Shown here in pieces: positions 43,765 through 52,407 of a DNA stretch of 64,000 nt. A program made the translations under genes and the position numbers. The notes below the pieces were generated by a model that did not search any database, had not been told where the DNA came from, and worked only from the letters and a program-made list of their open reading frames with translations. The stretch's first letter is position 1, and every line of letters starts with the position of its first letter. The DNA is from Sphingobacterium spiritivorum (GTDB lineage Bacteria > Bacteroidota > Bacteroidia > Sphingobacteriales > Sphingobacteriaceae). Location of the stretch: contig NZ_CP068082.1 of assembly GCF_016724845.1 (NCBI RefSeq), positions 3,906,001-3,970,000 on the forward strand, written 5' to 3'.

Positions 43765-44507
43765 TCAGATTAGCCATCATCAGTGATATACATGGAAATC
43801 TGCCTGCATTACAATCTGTATTGGAAGATATCAGACTGAGGGCTATCAGTCAGATTTATTGTCTTGGCGATCTGATTGATTTTGCTCCCTGGGGAAATGA
43901 AGTAATCGATCAGATTAAATCTCTGGGTATTCCCTGTCTTCTGGGAAATCATGATGAGCGAATTGCTTTTGATCAGGAGATAAGACCTTTGCCTCACCAC
44001 AGTGAAGAAGAGACTGCCGTAAGGTATTTAGCGATCAATCACTCTAAGGCAACAATTACTTCGGCTCATAAAGAATTTCTCGCTCAACTTCCGTATCAAC
44101 TCAGACTGATGTATAAAGTCGGAGCAAAACAGTGGAATATCCAGCTGGTGCATGCCAGTACCCGAAGCAATGATGAATATGTATATGAAGATCATGAGGA
44201 GGCAGATCTCATCGAGATGCTGTCACAGTCCGATGCAGACCTGCTGGCAATGGGACATACACATTTATCGTACCGGCGTAAGGTTACGCTTCCTTCAGGA
44301 AATGTCAGTACAGCGTTGAACTGTGGTTCTGTAGGTCGTTCAAAGGAGAACGATCGTAAAGCTACGTATGCAGTTATTACGCTTACTGAAGAGGCGTTAG
44401 AAACCGAAATTATAAAAGTGGACTATCCGATAGCAGAAGTAGCAGAAGCTATTGCAGAAAGTAGTATCCCGGATTTTTATGCTGATTTTCTATTAAAATC
44501 TACATAG
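43761..44507 (+). CDS. Metallophosphoesterase, YfcE/MJ0936-like
   Basis: 248 residues. Calcineurin-like phosphoesterase core with every metal-binding motif: ISDIHGN (D9, H11), CLGDLIDFAPWG, LLGNHDE, VHAST, and MGHTHLSY. The compact domain with the SALNCGSVG-type phrase (TALNCGSVGRSKEND) fits the YfcE/MJ0936 group, which hydrolyses phosphodiesters with manganese. Substrate unknown. Its ATG overlaps the DUF3050 stop by 4 bases, so the proteins are made together and may act on the same compound. A strong bidirectional terminator follows at 44581. Confidence 0.9.
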   Translation: MIRLAIISDIHGNLPALQSVLEDIRLRAISQIYCLGDLIDFAPWGNEVIDQIKSLGIPCLLGNHDERIAFDQEIRPLPHHSEEETAVRYLAINHSKATITSAHKEFLAQLPYQLRLMYKVGAKQWNIQLVHASTRSNDEYVYEDHEEADLIEMLSQSDADLLAMGHTHLSYRRKVTLPSGNVSTALNCGSVGRSKENDRKATYAVITLTEEALETEIIKVDYPIAEVAEAIAESSIPDFYADFLLKST

Positions 44508-44580
44508 AAGAACTTCATAAAATCAAATTTTGGATAAATAAACTCTTCCGCCTGAATCAGTAGATAGGTTGGAACTATTA

Positions 44581-44623
44581 CATTAAAAACCCCGGATTCT
44601 TCAAGAATCCGGGGTTTTTAATG
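44581..44623. terminator. Bidirectional terminator between convergent genes
   Basis: Perfect 20-bp stem (44581-44600 with 44604-44623), loop TCA, A-run on one side and T-run on the other. Its core (CCCGGATTCTT) is shared with the glnN terminator at 40223. Confidence 0.93.
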
Positions 44624-44656
44624 TATCAACTTGTGTAGATTGACTTTACTTCATTA

Positions 44657-47446
44657 TTAATTTGTGTCAAATCCCCAATCTATTCCTTTGTTTATTGCAG
44701 GCACACCTTTGGAAATCCAGTTTGGAGCAGGTTTTCCTTTCAGAAAGTGATCAAAAAACTGTGCTTCACGTATCTGTATATCCTTACGGTTCTGACGTTG
44801 GATAAGATTATGCTCTTCACCATTATAATTGAGCATCCATACAGGTTTTTGTAATCGTCTTAATGCGGTAAACATTTCAATTCCCTGGTACCATGGCACA
44901 GCGCCATCATTGTCATTCGCCATAATCACTACAGGTGTGTTTACTTTATCTAACTGGAATAAAGGAGAGTTTTCCAGATAAGTATCCAGTCCTTCCCAAA
45001 GTGTCTTTCCTAAGCGGCTTTGCGTTTTTTCATACTGAAACTGACGAGACATACCGGTCTGCCAGCGTATGCCACCGTAGGCCGATGTCATATTGACTAC
45101 CGGTGCTCCGGTCCATGCTGCAGCATACATATTTGTTCGGGTAATCAGGTGAGCCACCTGGTATCCGCCCCAGCTTTGTCCCTGTATACCCATTTTAGTA
45201 GAATCTACCCATGAATTTTGAGCCAGATATCGCATGCCGGAATTGATATATTCTTCAGCCGATTTGCCTGGGCTGCCGATTTCATAGCGAATGTCAGGAG
45301 CAAAGACCAGATAACCGTTACTTACGAAATAAGAAATATTCAGACGGGATGGAGTAGGTGCAGGCGCCTGATAGGTGTAAAGACCATCGGATAGCTTTTC
45401 GTAAAAATAAGCGATGATAGGATACTTCTTGTTCGGATCAAAGTCTTCCGGTTTATAGAGAATACCCTCAGCAGCATATCCGTTAGGTGTCTTCCAGTGT
45501 ACCAGTTCTGCAGTTCCCCAGTTGTATTGTTCCTGTTGAGGATTGATATATGTTAGTGGGGTTTCTTTTACAAAATCCGATGTCAGATACAGATCCGGGC
45601 TATCTTGGTAATCCTCTTTTGTATAGATGATCGCCTTTTTGTTGTCCGAAGCGCTGTATCTTCTGAAGGTGTAAGGCGCCATGATAATCTTTTCCGGATT
45701 TTTGTTTTTCTTATTGGAAACTTCATAGATACCGCTTTCTTTACTCACTTCATTGAAAGCCGTTACCAGATAACTGGTGTTATTCGCTATCAGTGTAGAT
45801 TTGCGATCTTCTTCACGGGAAAGGTCCAGATAACGTAATACCGTATTTGACGCGCGACCAAGTCCGTTTGTTGCAATAGACTTGTCTTTTCCGTCTAATG
45901 CAAAATTCCAGATGTCATATTTATCATTTATAAATACCGATTTTCCGTCTGTAGACCATCCAGCGATTCCGTAAGAGCCAGCCTGTGCAGGCATATCATT
46001 GTCTTCGTCAGAAAAGTTGACCGGAAGATCTTTATTTAAGTGTATGGTCTGCCCGCTGGCAATATTAAAACTGTACCAGTTGCTGTTGTCCAGATTGAAA
46101 TAAACAATATGTGTGCCGTCAGGGGAAATATCCGCATGACCGGAAAAGTTTTCAATTACTTTTTTCTTTTGACCGTTTAAGGTAGATATAACATACAGAT
46201 CCTGTTTTATTGACGTATTCCATTGGTAAGCTATTCTTCTGCCATAATCTGAAGTAGCCAGAATCCATTCTGCATTTTTGCTGTCACTCAGATAAGTTCT
46301 GGAAAACGTATCATCGACAAGCGGTAAGATACGGTTGCCCTGAGCAGGATAGATAACGGCCAGATAGTTTTTAGCCAGATCTCTTTTCAGGTTAACTAAT
46401 TGTTGTGTTTGCAGATAATCATCCTGCCAGCTCCAGATATCAACTTTAGCATGTTCAAAGTCTACCAGTGTCGTATCGCGTGTACGGGGAACAGGAGCAA
46501 GACCGAAAAATAATTTTTCACCGTTATCGCTAAACTGAATATTTCCGTCTCCACTAACATACCAGTTCTGAGGTATATTGGCGCTGTTTTTAGCAGCGAT
46601 TACAGTCGCCGAATCCTGGCCGGATTTGAAATAGAACAGATTGAAATCCTTTAACAGCGATTTTGCTTTAGAAAGATCACCCAGATAGGCGATCTGATTG
46701 CTGGATTTATCAAACTCAAAATTTTTGAAAGCTCCTTTTCTGTTCGTAATCTTAGTTAATTTCTTAGCCGGAAGATCGTAAAGATATACACCCGGAACTT
46801 TTGAAAGGGAATCCTTATCCTCTACTTTAGTTGAAAAAATCAATTTTGTTCCCGCCTCATTTATTTTATACTGATCCACCTGTGCAAAATTGGTGGTATC
46901 GCCCGTTTGCAGATTAAATAAATGCAATGTGGTAATTGTTTTTTCCTTTTCTTTTTTCTTTTGTGTTGTGTCTTGTGAAGGTTTTGATTTTACATCAGAG
47001 ACAAATGCCATATATGTGGCTATTTCCTTCGGAACCTGATAAGATTTTACATTTGGAAATTTATATTGATTTCCGGTTTTTACAGCATATACAAAAAGAG
47101 AATCTTTGGGCATTTCCTCTGCTTTCTTCTTTTTGATCTTGGCCTGGCGTGTTTCTTCAAAAGTCGGCTTGATCAGTGATACAAAATAACCTTCATCTTT
47201 AGTGAGCTGACTGTTATATCCTCTTGGAAGTGTAATGATTTCCTTATTCTCATTATTCTTGAGAACAAATAAACTATTGCCTTCCTGCGGTGTTATACTG
47301 TAGAAGATATACGATCCGGAAGGGCTGATATTCGCAGAGCTGATACTTTTCCAGTTGTCATAGACCGTATGGTCGACTGGTTTTTTCTGCGCAAATGCAC
47401 TTGAAGTAAGAGCTAGTGCTGTGAAAAGACAAAATCTGACTTTCAT
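44657..47446 (-). CDS. S9-family prolyl-oligopeptidase-type secreted peptidase
   Basis: 929 residues. The signal peptide (MKVRFCLFTALALTSSAFAQ) places it in the periplasm or beyond. A long N-terminal beta-propeller (about 30-640) gates the C-terminal alpha/beta-hydrolase domain (about 650-910). The catalytic triad is visible: S758 in GQSWGGYQ, D847 in NDNDGAVPW and H879 in NGEEHNL. The size and GQSWGGYQ motif suggest the DPP/acylaminoacyl-peptidase branch of S9. There is no lipobox and no T9SS C-terminal domain. It is transcribed alone toward a shared terminator. It likely degrades peptides taken up from the surroundings. Confidence 0.92.
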   Translation of the reverse strand: MKVRFCLFTALALTSSAFAQKKPVDHTVYDNWKSISSANISPSGSYIFYSITPQEGNSLFVLKNNENKEIITLPRGYNSQLTKDEGYFVSLIKPTFEETRQAKIKKKKAEEMPKDSLFVYAVKTGNQYKFPNVKSYQVPKEIATYMAFVSDVKSKPSQDTTQKKKEKEKTITTLHLFNLQTGDTTNFAQVDQYKINEAGTKLIFSTKVEDKDSLSKVPGVYLYDLPAKKLTKITNRKGAFKNFEFDKSSNQIAYLGDLSKAKSLLKDFNLFYFKSGQDSATVIAAKNSANIPQNWYVSGDGNIQFSDNGEKLFFGLAPVPRTRDTTLVDFEHAKVDIWSWQDDYLQTQQLVNLKRDLAKNYLAVIYPAQGNRILPLVDDTFSRTYLSDSKNAEWILATSDYGRRIAYQWNTSIKQDLYVISTLNGQKKKVIENFSGHADISPDGTHIVYFNLDNSNWYSFNIASGQTIHLNKDLPVNFSDEDNDMPAQAGSYGIAGWSTDGKSVFINDKYDIWNFALDGKDKSIATNGLGRASNTVLRYLDLSREEDRKSTLIANNTSYLVTAFNEVSKESGIYEVSNKKNKNPEKIIMAPYTFRRYSASDNKKAIIYTKEDYQDSPDLYLTSDFVKETPLTYINPQQEQYNWGTAELVHWKTPNGYAAEGILYKPEDFDPNKKYPIIAYFYEKLSDGLYTYQAPAPTPSRLNISYFVSNGYLVFAPDIRYEIGSPGKSAEEYINSGMRYLAQNSWVDSTKMGIQGQSWGGYQVAHLITRTNMYAAAWTGAPVVNMTSAYGGIRWQTGMSRQFQYEKTQSRLGKTLWEGLDTYLENSPLFQLDKVNTPVVIMANDNDGAVPWYQGIEMFTALRRLQKPVWMLNYNGEEHNLIQRQNRKDIQIREAQFFDHFLKGKPAPNWISKGVPAINKGIDWGFDTN

Positions 47447-47557
47447 TTTCAGGTAGTGTTAAAATTTTGTTATAAATGCCAATAATAGTTAATAAATGCT
47501 ATATTTAGGGTAGTTTATTTGCAACAATGTAGTTAAATTATAATTATTTGATACGTT

Positions 47558-48292
47558 ATGAAGTCTAATGCTGTAGTTATTGCGGTTATCGCAGGTCTTT
47601 CCTTTATTATTTTTGGATCCGTACTCGGAGGAGCCTATCGTTATAAATTCAAAAGTTCCAATACGATTAATGTCACAGGAAATGCAAAGAAAGACTTTGA
47701 GTCTGATCTGGTAAAATGGACGGCTGTGTACAGTCGGAAGTCTATGGAGCTTAGTGAAGCTTCGGAACAGCTTAAAAGAGACAGGGATCTTGTACGGGAC
47801 TTTCTTATTAAACAAGGGATCAAATCAAATGAGATCCGGTTTAATGCTGTCAGCATTACCAAAGATTTCAATTATACCAATGACGGTAACGGAAATAGTT
47901 ACAGCACTTTTTCAGGGTACAGCCTTTCGCAGAATGTAAGCATTGAATCCCGGGATCTGGACAAGGTAGATGCTGCCTCCCGAGAGATTTCAACACTAAT
48001 CTCTCAGGGTCTGGAGCTTAGTTCCAATACACCGAGTTACTATTACTCCAAGCTGGAAGATCTGAAACTGGAGTTAATTTCTCAAGCCTCCAGTAATGCA
48101 CATCTGCGTGCCGGTAATATTGCTAAAGAAGCCGGTTCAAGTTTGGGTGATTTAGTAAAAGCAGACCTTGGGATCTTTCAGATCACCGGACAAAATGATA
48201 ACGAAGAGTACTCTTACGGAGGCGCTTTCAATACGACTTCCAGAAGTAAAACAGCAAATATCACTGTCAAGACCAGCTATTTGACAAATTAA
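47558..48292 (+). CDS. SIMPL-domain protein (DUF541)
   Basis: 244 residues with an N-terminal membrane anchor (about 5-25, VVIAVIAGLSFIIFGSVLGG). The rest is a SIMPL/DUF541 domain: TINVTGNAKKDFESDLVKWT, LIKQGIKSNEIRFNAVSITK, SLSQNVSIESRDLDKV, and the C-terminal SRSKTANITVKTSYLT. The family includes periplasmic E. coli YggE, linked to oxidative stress, but its biochemistry is unsettled. It is divergent from the S9 peptidase and 49 bases before the NAD(P)HX repair gene, so the latter could be co-transcribed. Confidence 0.9.
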   Translation: MKSNAVVIAVIAGLSFIIFGSVLGGAYRYKFKSSNTINVTGNAKKDFESDLVKWTAVYSRKSMELSEASEQLKRDRDLVRDFLIKQGIKSNEIRFNAVSITKDFNYTNDGNGNSYSTFSGYSLSQNVSIESRDLDKVDAASREISTLISQGLELSSNTPSYYYSKLEDLKLELISQASSNAHLRAGNIAKEAGSSLGDLVKADLGIFQITGQNDNEEYSYGGAFNTTSRSKTANITVKTSYLTN

Positions 48293-48341
48293 ATAACGAT
48301 ACATCAGCATCAACCTGCTGATGTATTCAAAGGTTGTTAAA

Positions 48342-49859
48342 ATGAAAATACTGAATGCGATCCAGTTAAAGGCAGCCGACCAGTTGACGATTGCTGCGCA
48401 GCATATTTCTTCATTGGAACTGATGGAAAGAGCTTCCTTTGCACTGACGCTGGCAATAGAACGGGACCTGAAGGATATTTCCGGTTATTCCTTTGCGGTG
48501 CTGTGTGGCTCCGGAAATAACGGAGGTGACGGACTTGCCGTTGCCCGCATGCTGCAGGAGAAAGGGGCTGCAGTGCAGATATATCTTCTGAACGCCTCCC
48601 GTTACAGCGATGATAACCTTCAGAATCAGAGAAAAGTTCACCCCGATTTTATTAAATCCTTTGAGGCAGGGCAACCTCCTGAAATTAATAAAGACGCCAT
48701 TATTCTGGATTGTCTTTTCGGTGCAGGCTTGTCCAGACCCCTTGATGAGAGCTATCGTGCGTTGATTGAAAGTATTAACAATCATCCTAATTATATCCTG
48801 TCGGCAGATCTTCCTTCTGGATTGCAGGCAGATGTGATCAATACCGCTGATGCAATTGTAGTAAAGGCAACCAAGATATATACATTTCATAGTCCTAAGC
48901 TGGCTATGTTGCTTCCTCAGCATCAGGAATGGGTAGATAAATATGAAGTGATTGATATCCGGCTGGATCCGGCTGGGATCCGGCAACAACATGTGGATCA
49001 TTATTATGTGACTGAACAATGGGCATCCGCAAAGTTGAAAGCCCGCAATCGATTTGCACATAAGGGCACTTTCGGACATGCTTTATTGATCGGCGGAAGC
49101 TACGGTAAGATAGGAGCGGTCAGGCTGAGTGCTACTGCTGCTGCCAGATCCGGTTGTGGTCTTGTTACTGTGTATATACCGGGCTGCGGATATACGCCTG
49201 TTCAGGCTTCCGTTCCTGAAATAATGGTGCTGACCGATTCAAATAATAATTATATCGCCAATTATCCTGCTATCAAACCTTATACTGCTATAGGAGTAGG
49301 TATAGGAATGGGACAGGAGGGACCTACGGGAACTGCATTTGTGAAATTGATGCGATCTCTTGCTTCAGATACCCGACTTGTACTTGATGCAGATGCATTG
49401 AACCTGTTGGCTACACGACAGGATTTGATGGCAAATCTTCCCGCAAATACGATTCTTACACCGCATCCAAAAGAATTGAAAAGACTGATCGGAGAATGGA
49501 CGGATGATATGGAAAAGATAGAAAAGGTCCAAAATTTTACATCCCAGCATCAGGTGATTATCATTGTTAAGGGGGCTAACACGATGACCGTATTGCCGGA
49601 TGGGAAGTTGTACTTTAATTCTACAGGAAACGCAGGTATGGCAACCGGAGGTAGTGGCGATGTATTGACCGGAATTATCACTTCTTTACTGGCACAGGGG
49701 TATGCTGCAGCAGATGCGGCTATACTGGCTGTATATCTTCACGGCGCAGCGGGCGATGCCGCACGAAAGGAATGGGGAGAAGAAAGCCTGATTGCATCTG
49801 ATATCATTAGCTGCCTGAGCACAGCGTTTCAACACCTCAGATCTTCCCGTATATTTTAA
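48342..49859 (+). CDS. nnr: Bifunctional NAD(P)H-hydrate epimerase / ADP-dependent NAD(P)H-hydrate dehydratase
   Basis: 505 residues from the ATG at 48342, giving MKILNAIQLKAADQLTI; the frame extends 7 residues upstream to 48321. It repairs hydrated NADH/NADPH. The N-terminal epimerase (YjeF_N, about 1-215) has LCGSGNNGGDGLAVARML, LDCLFGAGL and SADLPSGL. The C-terminal dehydratase (YjeF_C, ribokinase-like, about 230-500) has HKGTFGHALLIGGSYGKIGA, LDADALNLLA, TILTPHPKELKRL, and the ADP/catalytic motif AGMATGGSGDVLTGI with its aspartate. Both domains look intact, as in E. coli Nnr. It is cytoplasmic. Alpha subfamily choice is secure. Confidence 0.95.
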   Translation: MKILNAIQLKAADQLTIAAQHISSLELMERASFALTLAIERDLKDISGYSFAVLCGSGNNGGDGLAVARMLQEKGAAVQIYLLNASRYSDDNLQNQRKVHPDFIKSFEAGQPPEINKDAIILDCLFGAGLSRPLDESYRALIESINNHPNYILSADLPSGLQADVINTADAIVVKATKIYTFHSPKLAMLLPQHQEWVDKYEVIDIRLDPAGIRQQHVDHYYVTEQWASAKLKARNRFAHKGTFGHALLIGGSYGKIGAVRLSATAAARSGCGLVTVYIPGCGYTPVQASVPEIMVLTDSNNNYIANYPAIKPYTAIGVGIGMGQEGPTGTAFVKLMRSLASDTRLVLDADALNLLATRQDLMANLPANTILTPHPKELKRLIGEWTDDMEKIEKVQNFTSQHQVIIIVKGANTMTVLPDGKLYFNSTGNAGMATGGSGDVLTGIITSLLAQGYAAADAAILAVYLHGAAGDAARKEWGEESLIASDIISCLSTAFQHLRSSRIF

Positions 49860-49969
49860 GTAAACGAAATTCGTATCCTTTACAGCGTTGATGTATACCA
49901 TGTGTAAATAACTTCAGCTCTGTAATTAGTGATCCGAAGTAATATAAATAACAGACAAAAACAGTAATA

Positions 49970-50779
49970 ATGGCAAGTAACGAAATATTTTTTGCGCCGG
50001 GAGACAGTCCGAAGATGATGGATGCTTTTAAAAATGCACAACAGACATTTAAATACTTTTGGCGGGAATGGTCCTGGGAAAACAGACGAATTATCCCTGC
50101 TTTGACTGTTGCTTGTGTAAAGGTCGCTTTTTCACAGCGGCAGGCAGATCAGGAAGATCCACTGGTGGAGCATATGTGGATCAATGAAGTCGATTTTGAC
50201 GGAATTAATATAAGAGGGATCTTGGTTAATAGTCCCAATGCATTGACAAATATTGCAAATGGCGATTTTGTAGAAATTCCTTTAGAACAGATCAGTGACT
50301 GGTTATTTGCGATACCGGAAAGCAAACCAAAAGGTTTTTCCAAGCTTTTTTCAGGAAATCCTTTACCAAGGGCATATGGCGGATTTACAATTCAGGCTAT
50401 GCGCTCCGATATGTCTGCTCAGGAACGCAAAGAGCATGACAAAGCATGGGGACTGGACTTTGGTGATTACAGCGAAACATTACTCGTTAATCAGCAAAAA
50501 GAGCATCCCGAAAATCTGGAAGAGCATCCTATGAGTAAGAATATGAAAGAAAAACTTATCGAATTTATAAAAGATAATCCGGATGAACTTACCCAGGCAG
50601 ACGAAGAAGGATATACGCTGTTGCACAGGGAAACCATTGCCGGAAACAAGACGTCTGTGGAAGTGCTTTTAGCTGCCGGAATGGATAAAGAAGCCAAAAC
50701 AAACCAGGGATATACAGCTCTTGATTTTGCTGCAAAACTGGATTGGAAGCATATCCTTCCTTTATTTGAAACTAAATAG
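49970..50779 (+). CDS. DUF2314 protein with C-terminal ankyrin repeats
   Basis: 269 residues. The first ~170 residues are DUF2314 (YegJ-like): FKYFWREWSWENRRIIPAL, EHMWINEVDFDGINIRGILV, NSPNALTNIANGDFVEIPLE and QISDWLFAI. The last ~65 residues carry two ankyrin repeats (DEEGYTLLHRETIAGNKTSV, then NQGYTALDFAAKLDWKHILP). It is soluble, with no signal. The combination suggests a protein-binding adaptor. It precedes the metallo-beta-lactamase-fold gene by 11 bases and is therefore probably co-transcribed with it. DUF2314 is of unknown function and often sits among small accessory or immunity-like genes; no toxin gene is seen nearby. Confidence 0.85.
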   Translation: MASNEIFFAPGDSPKMMDAFKNAQQTFKYFWREWSWENRRIIPALTVACVKVAFSQRQADQEDPLVEHMWINEVDFDGINIRGILVNSPNALTNIANGDFVEIPLEQISDWLFAIPESKPKGFSKLFSGNPLPRAYGGFTIQAMRSDMSAQERKEHDKAWGLDFGDYSETLLVNQQKEHPENLEEHPMSKNMKEKLIEFIKDNPDELTQADEEGYTLLHRETIAGNKTSVEVLLAAGMDKEAKTNQGYTALDFAAKLDWKHILPLFETK

Positions 50780-50790
50780 TCGCCATCCTC

Positions 50791-51561
50791 ATGACAAAAA
50801 TACACCATATCAACTGTCTGAAGATAGTAACAGCAGTGAATGACAATGTGATAGGACATTGTGTATTGATCGAATCGGATCATGAACTATTTCTTATAGA
50901 CACTGGTGTTGGTCTTTTGGATACAAAGCATCCCAATGAAAGAATAGGAGAGCAGTTGATAGAAATGGCAGGATTCCGCTTTAATGAAGACTGGACTGCA
51001 GTAAGGCAAATTGGTGCGTTAGGATTGGAGAATAAACCTGTCACACATTGCATTATTTCCCATCTGGATCCGGATCATATAGGAGGACTTGCTGATTTTC
51101 CTGCAGCTACAGTACACGTAGGAAAAGAAGAATATGACAATTTTAATAGCGGAAATCCACGTTATCTGATACATATGCTGGATCATCATCCTGTGATACA
51201 AACATATGCCAAAACTACGGATAAATGGTTTGGACTGGAAGCCAGGAAAGTTAATATTAAATCCGACATTGATATATACCTTATTCCCCTGGTCGGGCAT
51301 ACATTGGGACACTGCGGAGTTGCATTCCGACAGTATGACAAATGGTTCTTTTATATAGGCGATGCTTATTATATGAAAAAAGAGCTGACAGATAAGGGGC
51401 ATCCGGTCAATGATCTGGCTAAAGCCAGAGCGGATAATAATGAATGGAGGTTGGATACACTGCACAAAATACGTGAATTTATGGATCATCATCCGGATGT
51501 AGAGGTTTTTGGTTATCACGATATAGAAGAGTTCGACGCCCTGCTGGATAACATAAAATGA
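50791..51561 (+). CDS. Metallo-beta-lactamase-fold hydrolase
   Basis: 256 residues. MBL-fold hydrolase with the metal motif H91-L-D93-P-D95-H96 (ISHLDPDHIGGL); the second histidine of the usual HxHxDH is aspartate, a variant found in a branch of lactonase-like MBL proteins. Later ligands are visible in VGHTLGHCGV and IGDAYY. The N-terminal strand pattern CVLIESDHELFLIDTGVG is typical. Substrate unknown; a lactone or thioester is possible. It follows the DUF2314-ankyrin gene by 11 bases and precedes the Nudix gene by 35. Confidence 0.9.
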   Translation: MTKIHHINCLKIVTAVNDNVIGHCVLIESDHELFLIDTGVGLLDTKHPNERIGEQLIEMAGFRFNEDWTAVRQIGALGLENKPVTHCIISHLDPDHIGGLADFPAATVHVGKEEYDNFNSGNPRYLIHMLDHHPVIQTYAKTTDKWFGLEARKVNIKSDIDIYLIPLVGHTLGHCGVAFRQYDKWFFYIGDAYYMKKELTDKGHPVNDLAKARADNNEWRLDTLHKIREFMDHHPDVEVFGYHDIEEFDALLDNIK

Positions 51562-51596
51562 AAAGGAGATACTAAACATGGCAAAGCATAGGTCTT

Positions 51597-52175
51597 ATGA
51601 TTGATAAAATAAAAATTGTGGATACGCAGATCCTTTCAGACAATTGGTATGTACTGCGTAAAATTACCTATGAATACGTCAAAAAAGATGGGACAAAACA
51701 GATACAAAGCAGGGAAGCATACGACCGGGGCAACGGAGCTACTATCTTACTCTATAATGAACAGCAAAAAACAGTGATTCTTACCCGGCAATTCAGATTG
51801 CCGACCTATGTCAATGGCAACAGCAGTGGCATGCTTATAGAAACATGTGCGGGGTTATTGGATCAGGATAATCCGGAAGATTGTATAAGACGGGAAACGG
51901 AAGAAGAGACGGGTTATCAAATAAAAGATGTGCGGAAAGTATTTGAAGCATATATGTCTCCGGGTTCGGTAACTGAGATCTTATATTTTTTTATTGCTGC
52001 ATATGATAAAGAAATGAAAGTCACAGAGGGTGGGGGACTGGAACAGGAGGAAGAGAATATCGAAGTGCTGGAATACCCTATTGAAGATGCTATGAATATG
52101 ATAACAAATGGCGAAATCAAAGACGGTAAAACTATTATGCTGCTCCAATATATAAAATTGCACGGTATTCTATAG
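51597..52175 (+). CDS. nudK: Nudix hydrolase, GDP-mannose pyrophosphatase NudK-like
   Basis: 192 residues, the length of E. coli NudK (191). It hydrolyses nucleotide sugars such as GDP-mannose to the sugar phosphate and nucleoside monophosphate. The Nudix box is near residues 83-105, ending [11 protein letters not shown], preceded by [13 protein letters not shown]. NudK-type phrases flank it: [33 protein letters not shown] and [17 protein letters not shown]. The ATG at 51597 overlaps nothing and gives [13 protein letters not shown]. It may share the transcript of the two genes before it. A strong hairpin follows. Subfamily assignment is good, substrate inferred. Confidence 0.9.
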   Translation: MIDKIKIVDTQILSDNWYVLRKITYEYVKKDGTKQIQSREAYDRGNGATILLYNEQQKTVILTRQFRLPTYVNGNSSGMLIETCAGLLDQDNPEDCIRRETEEETGYQIKDVRKVFEAYMSPGSVTEILYFFIAAYDKEMKVTEGGGLEQEEENIEVLEYPIEDAMNMITNGEIKDGKTIMLLQYIKLHGIL

Positions 52176-52194
52176 TCATATGGATTATTCAGAT

Positions 52195-52236
52195 ACACAT
52201 ACAGCCGGTGAAAACACCGGCTGTATGTGTTTGGCA
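52195..52236 (+). terminator. Hairpin after the Nudix gene
   Basis: Perfect 16-bp stem ACACATACAGCCGGTG (52195-52210) with CACCGGCTGTATGTGT (52215-52230), loop AAAA. The T tail is weak (TTGGC). Confidence 0.75.
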
Positions 52237-52407
52237 GCTATAGCAGCAGATTTTTTTGTCTATGCTGCAGCCTGAAACAGGTGCTGCTGTTTCCGAAAAA
52301 ATAATATGTTTTGGAATATCTCATTGCAAAACTTTTACTAATAGTATTTTTCTCGTAATTTGTATCAAATTACCATTGTGAAACAATAACCAATATGTAT
52401 TCCTAAT

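Noticed and set aside
48411-49079. A 222-codon minus-strand frame inside the NAD(P)HX repair gene
   Set aside because: The plus-strand frame carries all epimerase motifs across this stretch; the antisense frame shows none.
49970-50779. DUF2314-ankyrin gene considered as an immunity protein of a polymorphic toxin
   Set aside because: No toxin, Rhs or secretion-effector gene lies next to it; its neighbours are metabolic hydrolases.
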